Of a stretch of DNA of 64,000 nucleotides, positions 48,602-61,680 are shown in pieces (position 1 is the first letter of the stretch; each line of letters starts with the position of its first letter). The stretch is from Adineta ricciae (taxonomy: Eukaryota > Rotifera > Eurotatoria > Adinetida > Adinetidae): positions 62,001 to 126,000 of the forward strand of contig CAJNOJ010000002.1 of the NCBI GenBank assembly GCA_905250025.1, given 5' to 3'. A program made the translations under genes and the position numbers. Below the pieces are notes generated by a model. It was given only the letters and a program-made list of their open reading frames with translations, made no database searches and had not been told where the DNA came from.

Positions 48602-48989
48602 ATTGAATACGAAGAGTAAAGGAATCTTTTACATGCTGAAATATCTCGACTAGATCAAATGCTTGTTAAAGGATTGTCAGACAATAAGCATACCGTCATA
48701 GATGATATTATCTTTCAAATGAGCCTATCGATTATTTATTTCCCAGTGGAAATCGGGACATGTCTTCGATGAAGTGAAGAGATCGATGTACTCAATAGAA
48801 AAGGACACCTATAGTCTTCAACGATTTCTATTTCGTGAGGCGCTGTCAGTCGTAATGATCAAGTGATAATTCTGTTTGTTGCAATCGATCGATTTATTTT
48901 CAAACTACAGTTAAAATACAAACATGAAACTGGCTTTCTCAATCTATTTCATACATATATTCATCGATTTATGTACAGAAACTTGATTT
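48602..48989. other. intergenic between two convergent genes
   Basis: 388 bp holding the two 3' UTRs. Nothing else seen. Confidence 0.5.
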
Positions 48990-49542
48990 TTAATCAATAG
49001 ATTCTGACGGGATAGATCGAATACGACGACAACGTCGCTGTTGACTTTTCGTGGAATTGGAAACGATGTCATAGAACGGTTGTTCATACTTGGCACGTAA
49101 ACGCCGTTCGAAACGAAGGAAACTTTGCCGTTGACGTTGTAATTCCTGTTTTAACTGTCGAAAATTCAATCGTTTGTTTTTGATCGACAATGGATAACGT
49201 CGTTTTTGCCGCCGGTAATGGCATTTATCTTTAGATAATCTCGCTTCAATCTGTACTTGAATCTGCGCGTCAACTAATTTCCGTGCTTCATGTTCAAGCC
49301 GCTTACTTTCCTCTTGTAAATGTGCCGTTGTTACTATCAATTCAAACAATTCATCATCTAGAAAAAATATCGTCGAGCGAAGTGAATCTTTTGTGCAGAA
49401 TGACATATACATACGAAGTTGTTCAAGTATTTGACTGACTTGTTCAGTGGCTGTATTATCAACTTGAACGTCGTCGATCTAATTACAATAAAGATCATCA
49501 GAAGAGCCGAAAAGTTCGACTTACTTTCCGTTCTCGACACAT
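48990..49542 (-). CDS. coiled-coil basic protein, unknown
   Basis: Exons 49525-49542 (tentative start MCRERK), 49415-49478 and 48990-49357; phases close at 149 residues. The sequence is helical throughout: heptad-like ILEQLHDELFELI, then ESKRLEHEARKLVDAQ. After this comes a strongly Arg/Lys/Gln-rich region (RQLKQELQRQRQSFLRFERRLRAKY), ending in RRCRRIRS. A coiled-coil scaffold or a nucleic-acid-binding protein would fit. I recognise no family. The six-codon first exon is the weakest part of the model. Confidence 0.6.
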
Positions 49543-50605
49543 ACGGACAGAAAATATGGTGAAATTAGAAATAATCTAAATAGAAGATCGTTGTTTTGTT
49601 TTACTAAAAGATTTCCCATGAATGGCTATCACCGTCCTCTGCGTTTCCTTTAGTTTTATTTTATTGCTCTCGTGTTCATCACCACCGTCATTCACTTAGA
49701 GGAGTATCGATATGTCGAATACAACACACACATGTGAAGAGAAAGAAAGAAAAAAGGAAGAAGAACACATGCAGGAAACGATGAAGGAAATGAATCTGGC
49801 GAATATAAACGACTGTTTTAATCTTGCATTTCTAGAGAGTGAGAGAAAAACGAACAAGAACTGCTCGACTATCTAAGTAGAAAAGGTACATCAAGTTTTT
49901 TAAATAACAAATAGGTTGGTTGCGAGAACAAATGAAGACGAATCTGATTGAGTTACTTCAATTTCTCAAACAACGAAACTGTTGTCAATTCTGATATGAA
50001 AGACAACAACATGTATGTAGCGATCGAAATGTTTGGAAACGATTCAGCCATGGAAATATGGTCAAAGTCGATGATGAAGAAGATGTCTTCGGACGATTTT
50101 CCAGTTCACCTTGTTGACATAAACATAATGCTAAGATGCGAACATAAGATGCAACATGATCATCGGATATTAAATAATCAATGCCATTTGACAACATGAA
50201 ATCCGCCATAGAAGAATCATCTAGTTAAATATTAAAAACGATTTATCAAATGTTAAGTCAAGACCGTTAAGTATCAATTCGAAGAATCATATAGGAGAAG
50301 AAGAGTTTCGATATTTATATTTTGAATATCAGCAAAGATTGATCTGCCTAACCAGCCTGTTCGCGATGTACTCAAAGTATAAACGATATTACGTAGGAAA
50401 TGATCAGATTACTTATGAAGATTAGTATTTATTATTCATATTCTCAAGGATCACCGACGTCCCACGTGAGAATATGTTTGCAGCTTAATCCAAGCATGAG
50501 AAAGAAAACAGCACGTATGCCTATCTGATATCTTCTGTGACCAATATGTAGATCATCGAATGAATTCCTCTTTTCGTATTAGCTAAAGACAAATAAGATG
50601 ACATC
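49543..50605. other. intergenic, no gene seen
   Basis: 1.06 kb. The 83- and 74-codon frames at 49948-50209 are antisense to each other and unsupported. A TSC2 3' UTR should occupy the right end. Confidence 0.5.
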
Positions 50606-53600
50606 TTAAAACATACGTGATGCAGAGGAATGATTTCGTCTGATAAGTCGAATACGCGTATAATTCGAATTGATTTGTGGACAAACTTCGATCATATATC
50701 GACATACTCCAGTCTGAATCAATTCAAAATCGTCAAATGTCTCCTAGAGCAAACCGACAAAACTTACCTTTAATGTTTTCATATCGAATGGATGTTCACT
50801 TTCATTGTATACAATAATGACACAATCATTTCCAATTAATTTCTTTTTAAATTCATGATCAGCTCGCGTATTCGGCATTAATGTGGACGTGTGAAACAGG
50901 ACTAGAATAGACTAAAACGTTCCAGTTCCATTCTTCGTTTCGAATAAGTTTACCTTGATAGACTGGATTTTGCCAGACATAAGCATACTGACCGCAATTA
51001 TCTGAGTTGTTCACGTCTAATAATGGACGATAGAAATTGTCTTGTTCCAGACTTCTGATCGATTTTAATGTAGCAATTGATGACATGAATTGTTTATATC
51101 GTTGCGATGTTTGAATATTTGACAAAATGTTTGATTCCGTTATTTTCTAAAAGGTAGACAATCGATGTAAAGAACTGAAATTAAGCGAAGTTTTACTTGT
51201 TCGGAATGAATGTAAATAACACCGATCTTCGCAACGCGGACTGGTTTAATGTTGTCTATTGGTTCGATGTATTTATGAGCATCCTATACGGAATCATAAC
51301 GAGTAGACAAAGATGTGAATTTGGTTCCGAGATAGATCTTACGGATGGAACGCGATGAACTGTTCGAGGATAGTAACAGTCATTGTGACGATTCAACAAA
51401 TTTTCTTCATCTTTTCGACTGAAATATAGTTCAATTTACAAAGATTTCCTAATATTTTTCTTCCCAAATGCTCACTCGACATTGCCAACAACTGACTGCA
51501 GCTCATTTTTCAAAGCGATTTCATTTAGTGAGTAACTTATGTGTTCTTCTGCGCAATAATTGGGTATATCCTTCATTGATATGGATTTATCAGTACTTGT
51601 ATCGCTTAATTTGATAGCTAAAACATTGAGATTTGAAAGCATCAAAAGAGAATTCGCGGCTTACCTTCAAACCAATGCAGTTTTTCGTGTTTTTGATGTA
51701 ATAAGCCAGCTGAAGCTGATAGATTGATAGCTAGAAATGTTTTCGTACTTGTGAACGAACGAACAGTAACTGCAATCCATAAGTTCCTTTCATTAAACAC
51801 CGATCGATTCGTATCCAATTCTACTCAACAATGAAAAGAGTAATCTTCATCACGAAAAGTCTCTCAACAAACCTAAAGATCGAATATGTAAATCATCCTG
51901 ACATTTGGTCAACAAATGTATTTCTTTATTCCTTCGTGAACGTTGCTTATTGCCATCTGTATATCGTCGAAAACGGTTTTTCCCTGTATCATCCGCTTCA
52001 TGAGTGACTTTCAGCAGAACGTCCTTCGCTGTATTCAATTGATTGAAATCAAACGATTGAATTTGATACAAAATCTTCTCGTCAGCCAACCAGCTATTGT
52101 TCAAATGATGACGACGTACTTCACGTGGTAATAAAACTAAAACTGAACTCGGCAGACAACATTCCCAGAGATGTTCATTGATATAGTTGGTTGTGATACG
52201 AAGCAATTCGTCGTTTAACTTTTTCAATGGATTATTATCTTCCACGTTACTTGATGAGGACGATAAGATCGATGCGGTGTCTAAGACAGTCATTTTTCGT
52301 CTTACTGGATCATTTGCATGACTATCGTCATTTAGTGATGATAACGAGCCAGAGCGATGTAAACGCGATGGACGTTCGAGAGAACTTTGTTCACAATTAC
52401 GTGCCGATGATGTGGTTGGCAGAGACTAGAAAAAGAAGAGATCGAAATTCGTTCGATCAAAGGAAACCTTACTCGAAGAATGAAATAACCGAATAAATGT
52501 CGTTCAGAATTTTCTAATTGCTTAAAATAGAAACACAATAATGTATGAGCCAGGATTAGATTATGTGCGGTTTGAGAGAGATGTTGATTGATGATATTGA
52601 TGAGACTTTGAAATACATAACCTGTTAACGAAATGTTATGAAACGTTCCGAATAAAAGATCTAAAATGGAATTTTTGACAGTGTTTGACTTTGTCATTTA
52701 CGATATTTTCGGTTCTTACGCATTAAAAACTCGAGTATCGTTTGGGTGATATGCATATCGTAATTAGATGTTTTAGTTAATTGAAAAATAATTCGTGGAA
52801 GATAGTTTTGAATTTCGTACGAAAGATTCGCTAATGAGAGAGTAAATGCTTGAATGGCCATGACGATAAATGAAGATTTCGATGAATCCATTGCTTCGAG
52901 AAAGCAATTGATGAGTGAATCGAGATGAGATATTTGAGTTCTGTAACTAGTACAGACGAGAAGACATTTCAACGATGGTGATAGCTGAGTTTTGCTCAAT
53001 AGATCGTCGTGAAACTGAAAGAAAAATATGATTTCAAATCGAATTCGGTTGCCTTATCGTACTTTGTCGATTAGAAATGAAATCAATTGTTCAATATTAA
53101 TTCCACTTAGTTTCATCATTGATTGTTCTTTCAGAAATGCGCAGACGTATTCCAAAATGATATTCATCACATCGGGTGATTCCTTCACGACGAAAAATAC
53201 AAAACTTCGAGGAAATTTGTTCGAAATTCATCTTACCATGCTCAACCAATCGATCATATATGTTAAATATCCCGCAACATCAAGCAAGTTCTCATTTTCA
53301 ATTGCTTTATGCTCCGTATCCAATCTAAAAAGTTCAAAATCATCGATTTATTCGATTCATTCGGAAATTTTACCGATAAACTCCATAGACGATGAGATTT
53401 GTTTTAAATGAAATCATTCCAATCGCCAAATCCGATGAGCGTAGCCGCATATTCAACAACAACTGCCAGATGAGAAGGCGAATTTTCGTTTGAGCAAACG
53501 AAACGATTTTCGCATAATTCGACGAGCATTGCTGTAGAAAGAAATCCAATATAAACGAACAATGGTTGACCGATGTTAGACGTGAATAGGAAAGATTATT

Positions 53601-56600
53601 TTCAAAAAGCAGATACATTTGTTCAAGAATAATTTCAATCAGTGGCCGATGAATCGATTGAATCGACGAGATATGAGCACAATCTTGTTCGTAGACCTAC
53701 ACACGAAATCGAAAGCAATTTTTTTTTCAACAAGGAAATGTGTTACTGTTTTAATGATCTTGTAACAATGATTGGCGATTGTGGAATCGATTGAATGATC
53801 GGAGAGAAAGTGTTCGAAGATAGATTTCACGGCATTCTGTTTCATCAATGCGTGTTTGGATAGAAATTCGTCTTCTGTCAACGCATTCAAGTCAATATGA
53901 ATCAAATTTTCTAGCGCATCCAGAATTATCTGTCCGATCGTGGTGACCTAAATGAAAGCAGATTCACGTTTGACTTCGTTTTGATAAAAGAAGAGCATAT
54001 CTTACTTGATCGGTCATTTTAAACCATAGATATTTCTCGAATACGGTTGTTAACGCATCGATTCGCGTGGTCACTGCCTCATTTGCATTTCTAGACAAAA
54101 CCAACGGATTAATTAATGAAATTCCGTGAAAATCTTACAAAATAATGTATTCGATGACTTCTTTCAATGCTGATGACCATTCCGAATTATTTGGTCGAAT
54201 CAAACATAACAACTTTGCATAGGATTGTTTGAACATTTGTTCACGAAGTGGAGTTTTCTAAATCAACAGAGACTCAAATGGTTGTACTTCAATTCTAAAA
54301 CTGCAATCTGTCGTTTACTCAAGTGTACTACCAGACTGTTTCGGTAGATCTCAAAATTGAAATGAAGAAAAGAAGTCTTACCTGTATTAAAGTCAAACGT
54401 TTGATATCGAATAAATCCGTGACCATTGTATGTGGTAAACAGCACAATTGATTTGCTAAATTCGCAAGAATCATCAAACACTCTTCATACATCGCAACTG
54501 TTGTCGGACTCCTTTTATCAATCTGTGAGAAATACATTGTGAGAAATGTCAATGCAAAAATGATTGCTTACGACTAAATATTGATGACAAATCTTCATGA
54601 TTTCGTGCATCATCTTCCAAACATTCATATTGAACAAATTCAAGGCACACATCGGCGTTTTCACATTCAATTTCGTTAAAAATTGTTGAAAGTTAATCAA
54701 GATTATATTTACGTTCTGACGTTTAACATAAACTTGATGGAGAACAGTCAACCAACATAATGGTAATTGCTGAATTGTATTCTGAAAGCATTTCTGATGA
54801 ATGATGTCCGTGTTCGATAGTTGAACGTGATGTTGATCAATCGAACGGTACTGACGAATGTCGATCAGTGTTTGAGTTAACACAAATAAAAGAGTTGACA
54901 ATGGATCAATATCGTCATTCATCGGTGTTTCTAATCTAAAATTAACATTGAACAAAGACGACCGACCGGAAATTTCAATGGGTTTTACCTTTCAACAATT
55001 ATACCACATAGGATAGATATGACGGACATACCGTAACTCGGATTTTTTGGCAAGCGGGTGGTGATTAACTAAATTTGAGAGTGAATGTTGGAAAAGAAAG
55101 GTTGTTTGGCAGTGAACCTACTTGTAATAATTCAGTATTTAATGTTGCAGAAAACGTGTATTTATCATGTAAATCTACGATATTTTGAATAAGATAGTGT
55201 AATAGTGTTGTGTTTAATGTATGATAATCAATCAGCCAACACAAAATCTCAAGACATTTCTAAAATACTCGATTAGTTAAAAAAGATTTTTCTTTCGAGG
55301 AACTTTACAGTAATTGATTGTTGGTATAGATTACGATTGAGATTAGATGCATCGTCCTCATCATGATTTAAATACTCGAAAATATGTTCCACAATGACAG
55401 ATATTTCATCGTAACGCAAATGGCAGAGATTTGTGAAGAGTTCTCTCAAAATCTGATTTGCATGATTGTTTCGACTCATTGGACTAGTTAGAACTGCATT
55501 AATCAATTTAGTTAGAATACGAACTAAATCAGCAAGAGAATGAAGACGATCTCTCGACAAAGGTTCGTCCTACCTCGTAAACGATCATCGATATAATCCA
55601 TACGTCGTCCATTTTCAGTCAACGAGTAGAAACATTCAAGCCTAAAGAGAAATTCTCAGAAATTCGTCGAATTTCTTCGTTATTTACCATAACCCGGCGT
55701 CATTTTCATTCTCGATTCTGTACCGAATCAGAAAATCGAATGAAAGCCAGAGATTAAAAAATCGCCGCTGTAGTTGCTGAAATAAACAAAATCAGTTCGA
55801 TTGGTATTCACATTTTTTCTTTAGAAATTCCGATCTGATCACTTACAACGGCATTCTTTACACTTCTATTGCAATTTTCCTCAAATATTCGAATACAATG
55901 ACAAGTGTCGAATCAATCAATCAGAAAAATTGCTTTTTTGTGTCAGTTATCTATCATTTCTATATATAACTCTTCGCTTATTTCGAATATTTCACCGAGT
56001 CTAATAGAATGTGTTTAATTAGACTTGTTTATTAGCGTCAATAGGGATGTTCTCAAAATAAATTTTTGTGCAAGCCAGGTAGATAATTGATAAAATAAAC
56101 GAGAAATCGGCGATAAACGTCGACGATTCTCGTTTTTTCTCTTTCTCCAAAGCTCATCGACGAAAATTAAATGACTCTTCACTCGTAATATACACTTATC
56201 AAGGTTAATAATTCAATTGAGTGCTTAATCGTTATTATACAACCGGGTATGAATGAGTCGAGTCGAAAAACACAAATTTACGAAACGATCTTTGTATTTC
56301 AGTTAACAAATGTTGAATTCAAGCTGTCAAAAGAGAAAATCCCGTTCCTTAGAATGTATTTCTCGTAATTCATTATTGAAAAATGCAAAATATCATCAAT
56401 CATACCATCTTTCATTAATGAATTTCGAACAGCAATGTCATTTTAATGATGTTTTGGAAAATCGAACTAATGAACAACAAAAACATGACAGTCACGCTGG
56501 TAATGAGCAAAAACAACAACAAATTTGTCCACGTCGTCGATCAATCATCAAAACATCTGATATATCGCGAAGTATATCGAAAAAATCAGTGACCTTTGCA

Positions 56601-57625
56601 TCACTTACATCGGTATTTGATTTACCAGAAAATGAATACGAAATAGATCATTCAGTAAAACAATTTTCACTACATAAACTTCACTTCTAACACTTTTCTT
56701 TTCAGCCGTGTCACCACAAAACCATCATCGGAAAAGATTTCGTTATTATCATTCGAAATCGACACCATATCAATGACGATGCAGTTACGGTTAGTAACGA
56801 TTTTCATCAACGAACTAATTCTTGAGAATGTTCAAAACATTCTAGACAGATTCCGATGAAAATATCGAATCTCATTCAATGTATTCAAGAAAAGATTCTC
56901 CGACTCGATCACCTCAACTACATGCTGTCACAACCTCTCATCGTTCGCGAAAAAGTCTTCTCCGCCACTTAATCCATCATCGTCATCACGAGAAGAAGCA
57001 TCACTATGAAATCGAATCGATCAATCGATCAATTTCAACACCTAATATGCGCTTTGCCTCCACATCCTCAAATCATCCTGCGCATCGATTAAAAACGCTC
57101 AGCACATGGTGGAAATCATCGGCAATAAGTCGTTTTCTAAAATCGTTCGGTCAACAATCAGATACGACATATCAACGAAAACATGCGCATCGTTCACGTA
57201 AATTTCAAAGACTATCTAATCATCTACTCTAAATTTGACAATATACTTACATCGATTTTGATTAATTCTACTATGCATTTCAATGCCAACAAACGAGTTT
57301 CTGTATTTATTGACCCTTGTTGTTCTTCATTGGTTAATAAACCTGTAACACATAACCAAATGCTTCCGAGTGTGATCTACAAACGAAATTTATATCGATC
57401 CTGTATATGTTTGTTTCTTACCAGATCGATATCCGATTGTATTAAACAGTCCAGCAGATGTTTCAATGCTTCGATTCGTTCAGGATTTTGACCATTCGTA
57501 ATCGTGTTGATATACTAAATTCAAAATTGAAATTTTTCATCCGAAAAAGTCGACTTGTGCTGTACCTGAGATGGATTATAAACAACTACAAAAGCCGATG
57601 CTGGTACTGATGGCCCGAGTGCCAT
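50606..57625 (-). CDS. TSC2: tuberin, Rheb GTPase-activating protein of the TSC complex
   Basis: Brake on mTORC1. Minus-strand exons: 57566-57625, 57422-57514, 57251-57376, 55847-55879 (weak acceptor), 55688-55776, 55604-55641, 55309-55550, 55122-55259, 54989-55068, 54572-54935, 54382-54522, 54139-54257, 54006-54090, 53732-53947, 53374-53696, 53237-53324, 53063-53182, 52702-53014, 52473-52660, 51873-52425, 51665-51820, 51476-51617, 51343-51418, 51197-51283, 50954-51146, 50768-50901, 50606-50743. Phases close: ~1444 residues (human ~1800). A long alpha-helical repeat region is followed by a short Ser-rich part, shorter than in humans. The C-terminal RapGAP domain shows ILSNIQTSQRYKQF, GQYAYVWQNP, LFHTSTLMP and KKLIGNDCVIIVYNES, where the GND Asn is the catalytic thumb. 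The last intron would be only 24 nt. The 57250-55880 intron contains another gene on the opposite strand. Confidence 0.9.
56310..57232 (+). CDS. basic Ser/Arg/His-rich protein nested in a TSC2 intron
   Basis: Exons 56310-56612, 56706-56789 and 56846-57232, both introns phase 0; 257 residues. A 5'UTR acceptor (gtatttcag) sits just before the ATG. The first half is polar with RRRSIIKTSDISRSISKKSVTFASL; this RSxS/SVTF text could be kinase or PP1-docking sites (KSVTFA resembles an RVxF motif). The second half is rich in Ser, Arg and His (SRKSLLRHLIHHRHHEKKHH) with a short KTLSTWWKSS segment. No TM or signal peptide. Family unknown. The model is supported by clean splices in one frame. Confidence 0.62.
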
Positions 57626-58023
57626 GTTAGAATAGTGTTTTCTCTTGTTAAATTAGATTCGTTCGAATGAAAATCCCACTAACATATATTCTAGATAGCA
57701 ACAGAAATCAAATATAATGATCTATTCGAGATATTTGAAGTGAATATTTAACGCTGCATCAACTAAAAAGAGGGCAAATGGGTAAGACGAGAGAATACGA
57801 CAATCGCTTGCCCTTTCTGCACCACAAAAGTATACGCGAGAAGAAGAAAATCAGCTGCTGTCTGTCAAATGCATCCATTGAATACCGAGAAAGAAAAACT
57901 CGTTATAGAGGTCAGCATCGAAAAATTCTCGTTTCGATTGGACATCTCTCGATCTATCGAACAACACCTAACCTAAATGCAATCGAACTGAATCGGAAAA
58001 CAACAAATTCAATTTCTCTCAAA
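57626..58023. other. upstream of TSC2 (-) and MED4 (+)
   Basis: Divergent promoter region plus the likely MED4 5' UTR. An in-frame extension from 57778 reads basic and low in conservation, so I treat it as UTR. Confidence 0.5.
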
Positions 58024-58791
58024 ATGACTGAAATTGTCGAGAATCCCAATTTGAGTACACGTCGAAAATTAGATTTACTTTTACAAGAAATGGACACCAT
58101 CTGTCGTGAAATCATTTCTCAATTATACAATCCCTCGTTCACAACTTCCAATCTCAATGCTCAAACGCTCATCGATATGTTCATTGAACGGCAGAATTAT
58201 CTAACACAACAAATTCAGATTGTTCGGCAACAACAGGAGCTCGAACGACAATTACAGATCAAACGTGATGAGATTCTCAAATGTGATCGCGCACTACGCT
58301 GCTTACAGACATATCTCTTACAAGCAGTTCAAGTTCTTTCGTCAGCAGTTTACCAAGCCCGTGAAAAATTAGCGAATATTCGTCGGGCGAAAACATTCCC
58401 TTCAGAAACAATCATTCGTTATGCTCATCAATTAGCGTCATGTTATTCAACTGTTGCACCAGATAATTGGCAGCAAGGCGATCTACGGCGACCCTATCCA
58501 ACAAATATCGATATGAGACGTGGTCTGCTCGGTCGGATCAGTGAACAAATCTTACAACGACAACAACAACAACAATTCACCACATCAAATTCAATGGTCA
58601 CATCAGCGACAGTAGTCGATTCATCTGCGCCACAAAATATATCGTCTTCTTATACACCTGTGACGACAGCTGTACGGCCAGTTAAACATGATACGACGTC
58701 GTTTGCATTGGATATTTTCTCGTCAACGAATGAAGATACGAATCATTCAAATTTCTCATCGAGCGATACAGATTCGTACGATGATTTGTGA
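58024..58791 (+). CDS. MED4: Mediator subunit MED4
   Basis: Middle-module subunit of the Mediator coactivator, 255 residues in one exon (human 270). Start chosen at 58024 (MTEIVENPN) because the helical core begins there. A coiled-coil region spans ~40-110. The family core follows: LSSAVYQAREKLANI, SETIIRYAHQLA, then NWQQGDLRRPYPTNIDMRRG and LLG, the MED4 hallmark. The C-terminus is Ser/Asp-rich (SSSDTDSYDDL), as in other MED4 proteins. The absence of introns is unusual for this window but not unheard of in the family. Confidence 0.9.
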   Translation: MTEIVENPNLSTRRKLDLLLQEMDTICREIISQLYNPSFTTSNLNAQTLIDMFIERQNYLTQQIQIVRQQQELERQLQIKRDEILKCDRALRCLQTYLLQAVQVLSSAVYQAREKLANIRRAKTFPSETIIRYAHQLASCYSTVAPDNWQQGDLRRPYPTNIDMRRGLLGRISEQILQRQQQQQFTTSNSMVTSATVVDSSAPQNISSSYTPVTTAVRPVKHDTTSFALDIFSSTNEDTNHSNFSSSDTDSYDDL

Positions 58792-59242
58792 TGTCTAGTT
58801 CATTATCTTAACTGTATATTATACTTGTTTCGATCAAATACGCTCGAAGGAAAAAAGAAACTTTCTGTGCAAATTCTAAGTCAATAAATAAACGGGTGGA
58901 ATACGGTTTATCTTTGCAACGACCTTTCTGTCATTAAAATCATTTCGAGTTTACATTGAGATTAGATATAACCACAGCGGTTATTTGTTTTCTTGGTGCA
59001 AAAGATTCATGTCTAAAAAGTAACCAAAACGAGGGTTGTTTTGATATGACGTCATTTCTTTTCTCTTCTTTCTTTTCACTATATCATTATTATATAGCAG
59101 ATTTCGCTGATGTATTTAGTAAGAAACACGACTAGGTACTTTTCTCAGTTCACTAAAAATCCAACGAAGCAGCACTCGAATGTACGACAAGAATTTTCTT
59201 TGTAACGGAATATTCGATTTTTTCATATTTCAGATTACTTCC
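58792..59242. other. MED4 3' flank and AKR 5' region
   Basis: aataaataaa near 58885 is a likely MED4 poly(A) signal. A tatttcag acceptor ending at 59232 just before the AKR start suggests a 5'UTR intron. No other gene. Confidence 0.5.
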
Positions 59243-60352
59243 ATGGCAAGTATGATTCCACATAACGACAAAACATTAACATTAGACTCGCGAGTGACGT
59301 TTCATGATAACAATTCTATGCCACGATTCGGTAATGATCGTATTGAAAATGCTTTACAGTATTTATTCATTACGTCGATTTAGGTCTTGGAACATGGAGA
59401 AGCGAACCTGGTAAAGTTCAGAATATTGTGAGAGAAGCCATCCTCAATCATGGGTATCGTTTGTTTGATGGTGCTTGGATTTATCAAAATGAACATGAAG
59501 TTGGAAATGGCATTCATGAAGCTCTAGAACAAAGTCAAGGAGCAGTCAAACGCGAAGATCTTTTCATTACAACGAAACTATGGAATCAAGTAAATTCGAT
59601 GAGCTCTAGTTGATTTATCACAAATAAAGCTTTCTTTTCTTTAGCACCATGAACCTCAAGATGTTGAATGGGCAGTGCGTGACAGTTTGAAAAAACTTCG
59701 TTTAGATTACATTGACCTTTATCTTATTCATTGGCCGGTTGCATTCAAGAACATTCCCGATAATGTCTGGTCGCAAAAAGACGGTGAGAAAACACGACTC
59801 TATGCTGAGAATGTGACACTTGCTGATACATGGAAAGCGATGGAGAAACTAGTTGATGCTCAATTAGTCCGATCGATTGGTGTTTCGAATTTTAATCAAT
59901 CTCAAATCGATGAAATTCTTCAGATCGCTCGTATTCGACCAGTTGTCAATCAAATCGAACTGCATCCGTATTTCAACCAAGCTGAAATGCGTGAATATTG
60001 CGCCAAGAACGATATTGTTGTCACAAGTTACTCCCCATTATCAAACTTAAAACGAGAGAACGAACGAGAGGAAGATGCATCGGCTTTGTACAATCCAGTT
60101 ATTCAAGAGATCGCCAAAGAAAAACATAAAACGCCGGCACAAATTATTATCCGTTGGCATCTTCAGCACGGTCTTGTTGTTATACCGAAAACTGTGACAC
60201 CGGAGAGATTAGCTGAGAATGCTCATATCTATGATTTTGCATTGTCTGATACTGACATGCGTCGAATTAATCAACTGGGTGAAACACATCGTCGACGTTT
60301 TGTTAATCCACCGTTTCTTCCACCTGGTGATAAACCAGTCTTCGATAATTGA
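59243..60352 (+). CDS. aldo-keto reductase
   Basis: NADPH-dependent carbonyl reductase of the AKR superfamily, 333 residues, exons 59243-59330, 59384-59589, 59645-60352. The catalytic tetrad is complete: Asp in GYRLFDGAW, Tyr in IYQNE, Lys in LFITTKLW and His in LIHWPV. The (beta/alpha)8 signatures DYIDLYLIHWP, SIGVSNFNQSQI and VIPKTVTPERLAENA are clear. It most resembles AKR1-type aldose/aldehyde reductases with a generic substrate range. The C-terminal loop, which sets specificity, is short (FLPPGDKPVFDN). Confidence 0.93.
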
Positions 60353-60701
60353 TTATGAAATTTACCATCAGAAACTATCTTCGATATTCTCTTTTTTTTA
60401 AATATAAACATGCGCTGTATGAAAAAAGTAAAAGGTTTGAATCTTTTTGTAACTAGTCGACCGATGATTGGTACGAATCCGTGATTTGAACAAGTCATAG
60501 GTGGAATGGCGCAAAATGTCATGCTTGAGGCTCTATTTAGTTGCATTTCAATAGATCATTACAGACGTGAACTCGAACGCTAAATGGTGCTGTATTTTAA
60601 AAGAATAATTGAAAAGTCTTGGGAACATTTTGTCAAATCGATAAACATAATTGATATGTATAAAGAAAATAACTAGAGAAACTTGAAGTTTGAAAAACTT
60701 A
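60353..60701. other. AKR 3' flank
   Basis: 349 bp between convergent genes; 3' UTR material only. Confidence 0.5.
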
Positions 60702-61083
60702 TTACAGACGGAAGACATGATCATAGTGCGTTGAGCATTGCGAAAGTACTGTAAGAGTACCATCTTCATATTGCATCGGATGTCTTTCGTGAGAATTATT
60801 GTTTTCCTTTTGGTTCAATTCGGGATCCATACGAACTGATTCGTATAACTCACGGCCATCAGGTCTTAAGGACCATTTGGACGATTCATCTGGTATAGAG
60901 GATAAGGGCGGATAGATAATTTTTGCTGTTTGCCGAGCGCGATATCGTTTCTATAAAGAAATAATCAAGATGTTCCATTGATGTGATCAAATTTACCTCT
61001 GCCGACATCGATGAGCTGTCACTACACTTCTCATTTGCATTCATTTTGGTCAAAAATCTCTCCCCTATGTCTTGCTCTTCCAT
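60702..61083 (-). CDS. small orphan protein, two exons
   Basis: Exons 60997-61083 and 60702-60950, 46-nt intron, phase 0; 111 residues. Acidic/polar N-terminus (MEEQDIGERFLTKMN), then a basic junction KRYRARQTAK, then IIYPPLSSIPDESSKW and RPDGRELYESVRM. No TM, signal peptide or Cys cluster. Clean donor and acceptor and a continuous frame are the support. No family recognised. Confidence 0.55.
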
Positions 61084-61680
61084 GTATATCAGTTATCATC
61101 AGCACGGTTATAAATAATGAATTTTCTTCTATGAAACATCAAATATTTATTTTCAACAACCCGTCCTGTATATGTCATTAGGAAAGGGAGAAAAGCGGAT
61201 GAGTCATAAATTGATGGGTAAAGGAGTCTAGAACAGATGGAAATGAATGGTTCTGTTTGTCAACGAAGTAATTATATATTGATGAGAAAAACATTTCGAT
61301 TGGTGTTTCGAAATTTAAACAGTCGATAATTAATTCGCATGCGAAGACAAATTGCAATACAGATAATTCATAGTGCACTTTCTATATTGTTTTTTGTTGT
61401 CGCTGTGTAACAAGAATATTCAAAAATAGGCATATTCACCGAAAGACAACAGTTTCATAACGGAATAGCAGAGAACTATTTGTCTCTAGACGTCACAAGT
61501 GTTCAGTGTGAGAAGAAAGGAGCAAAAACAAGTATATGGTTTTGACTTACCAAAGAATTAGTTTTCGAGAAAAGAAAGAACAATGTAATGATAAGAAAAC
61601 ATAGATAAATACATAAATAGAGAGAAAGAGATCAATTTCAGGTGAAAAACTCAAATACGAACGATATGAATAGAAAACGT
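61084..61680. other. intergenic, no gene seen
   Basis: 597 bp upstream of the orphan gene and downstream of the RING gene. AT-rich, no exon seen. Confidence 0.5.

Noticed and set aside
55958-55968. TATATATA on the minus strand as a TSC2 promoter
   Set aside because: TSC2 N-terminal exons with tuberin similarity exist farther upstream at 57251-57625, so this lies within an intron.
57778-58023. N-terminal extension of MED4
   Set aside because: Basic, unconserved text before the family start; more likely 5' UTR.
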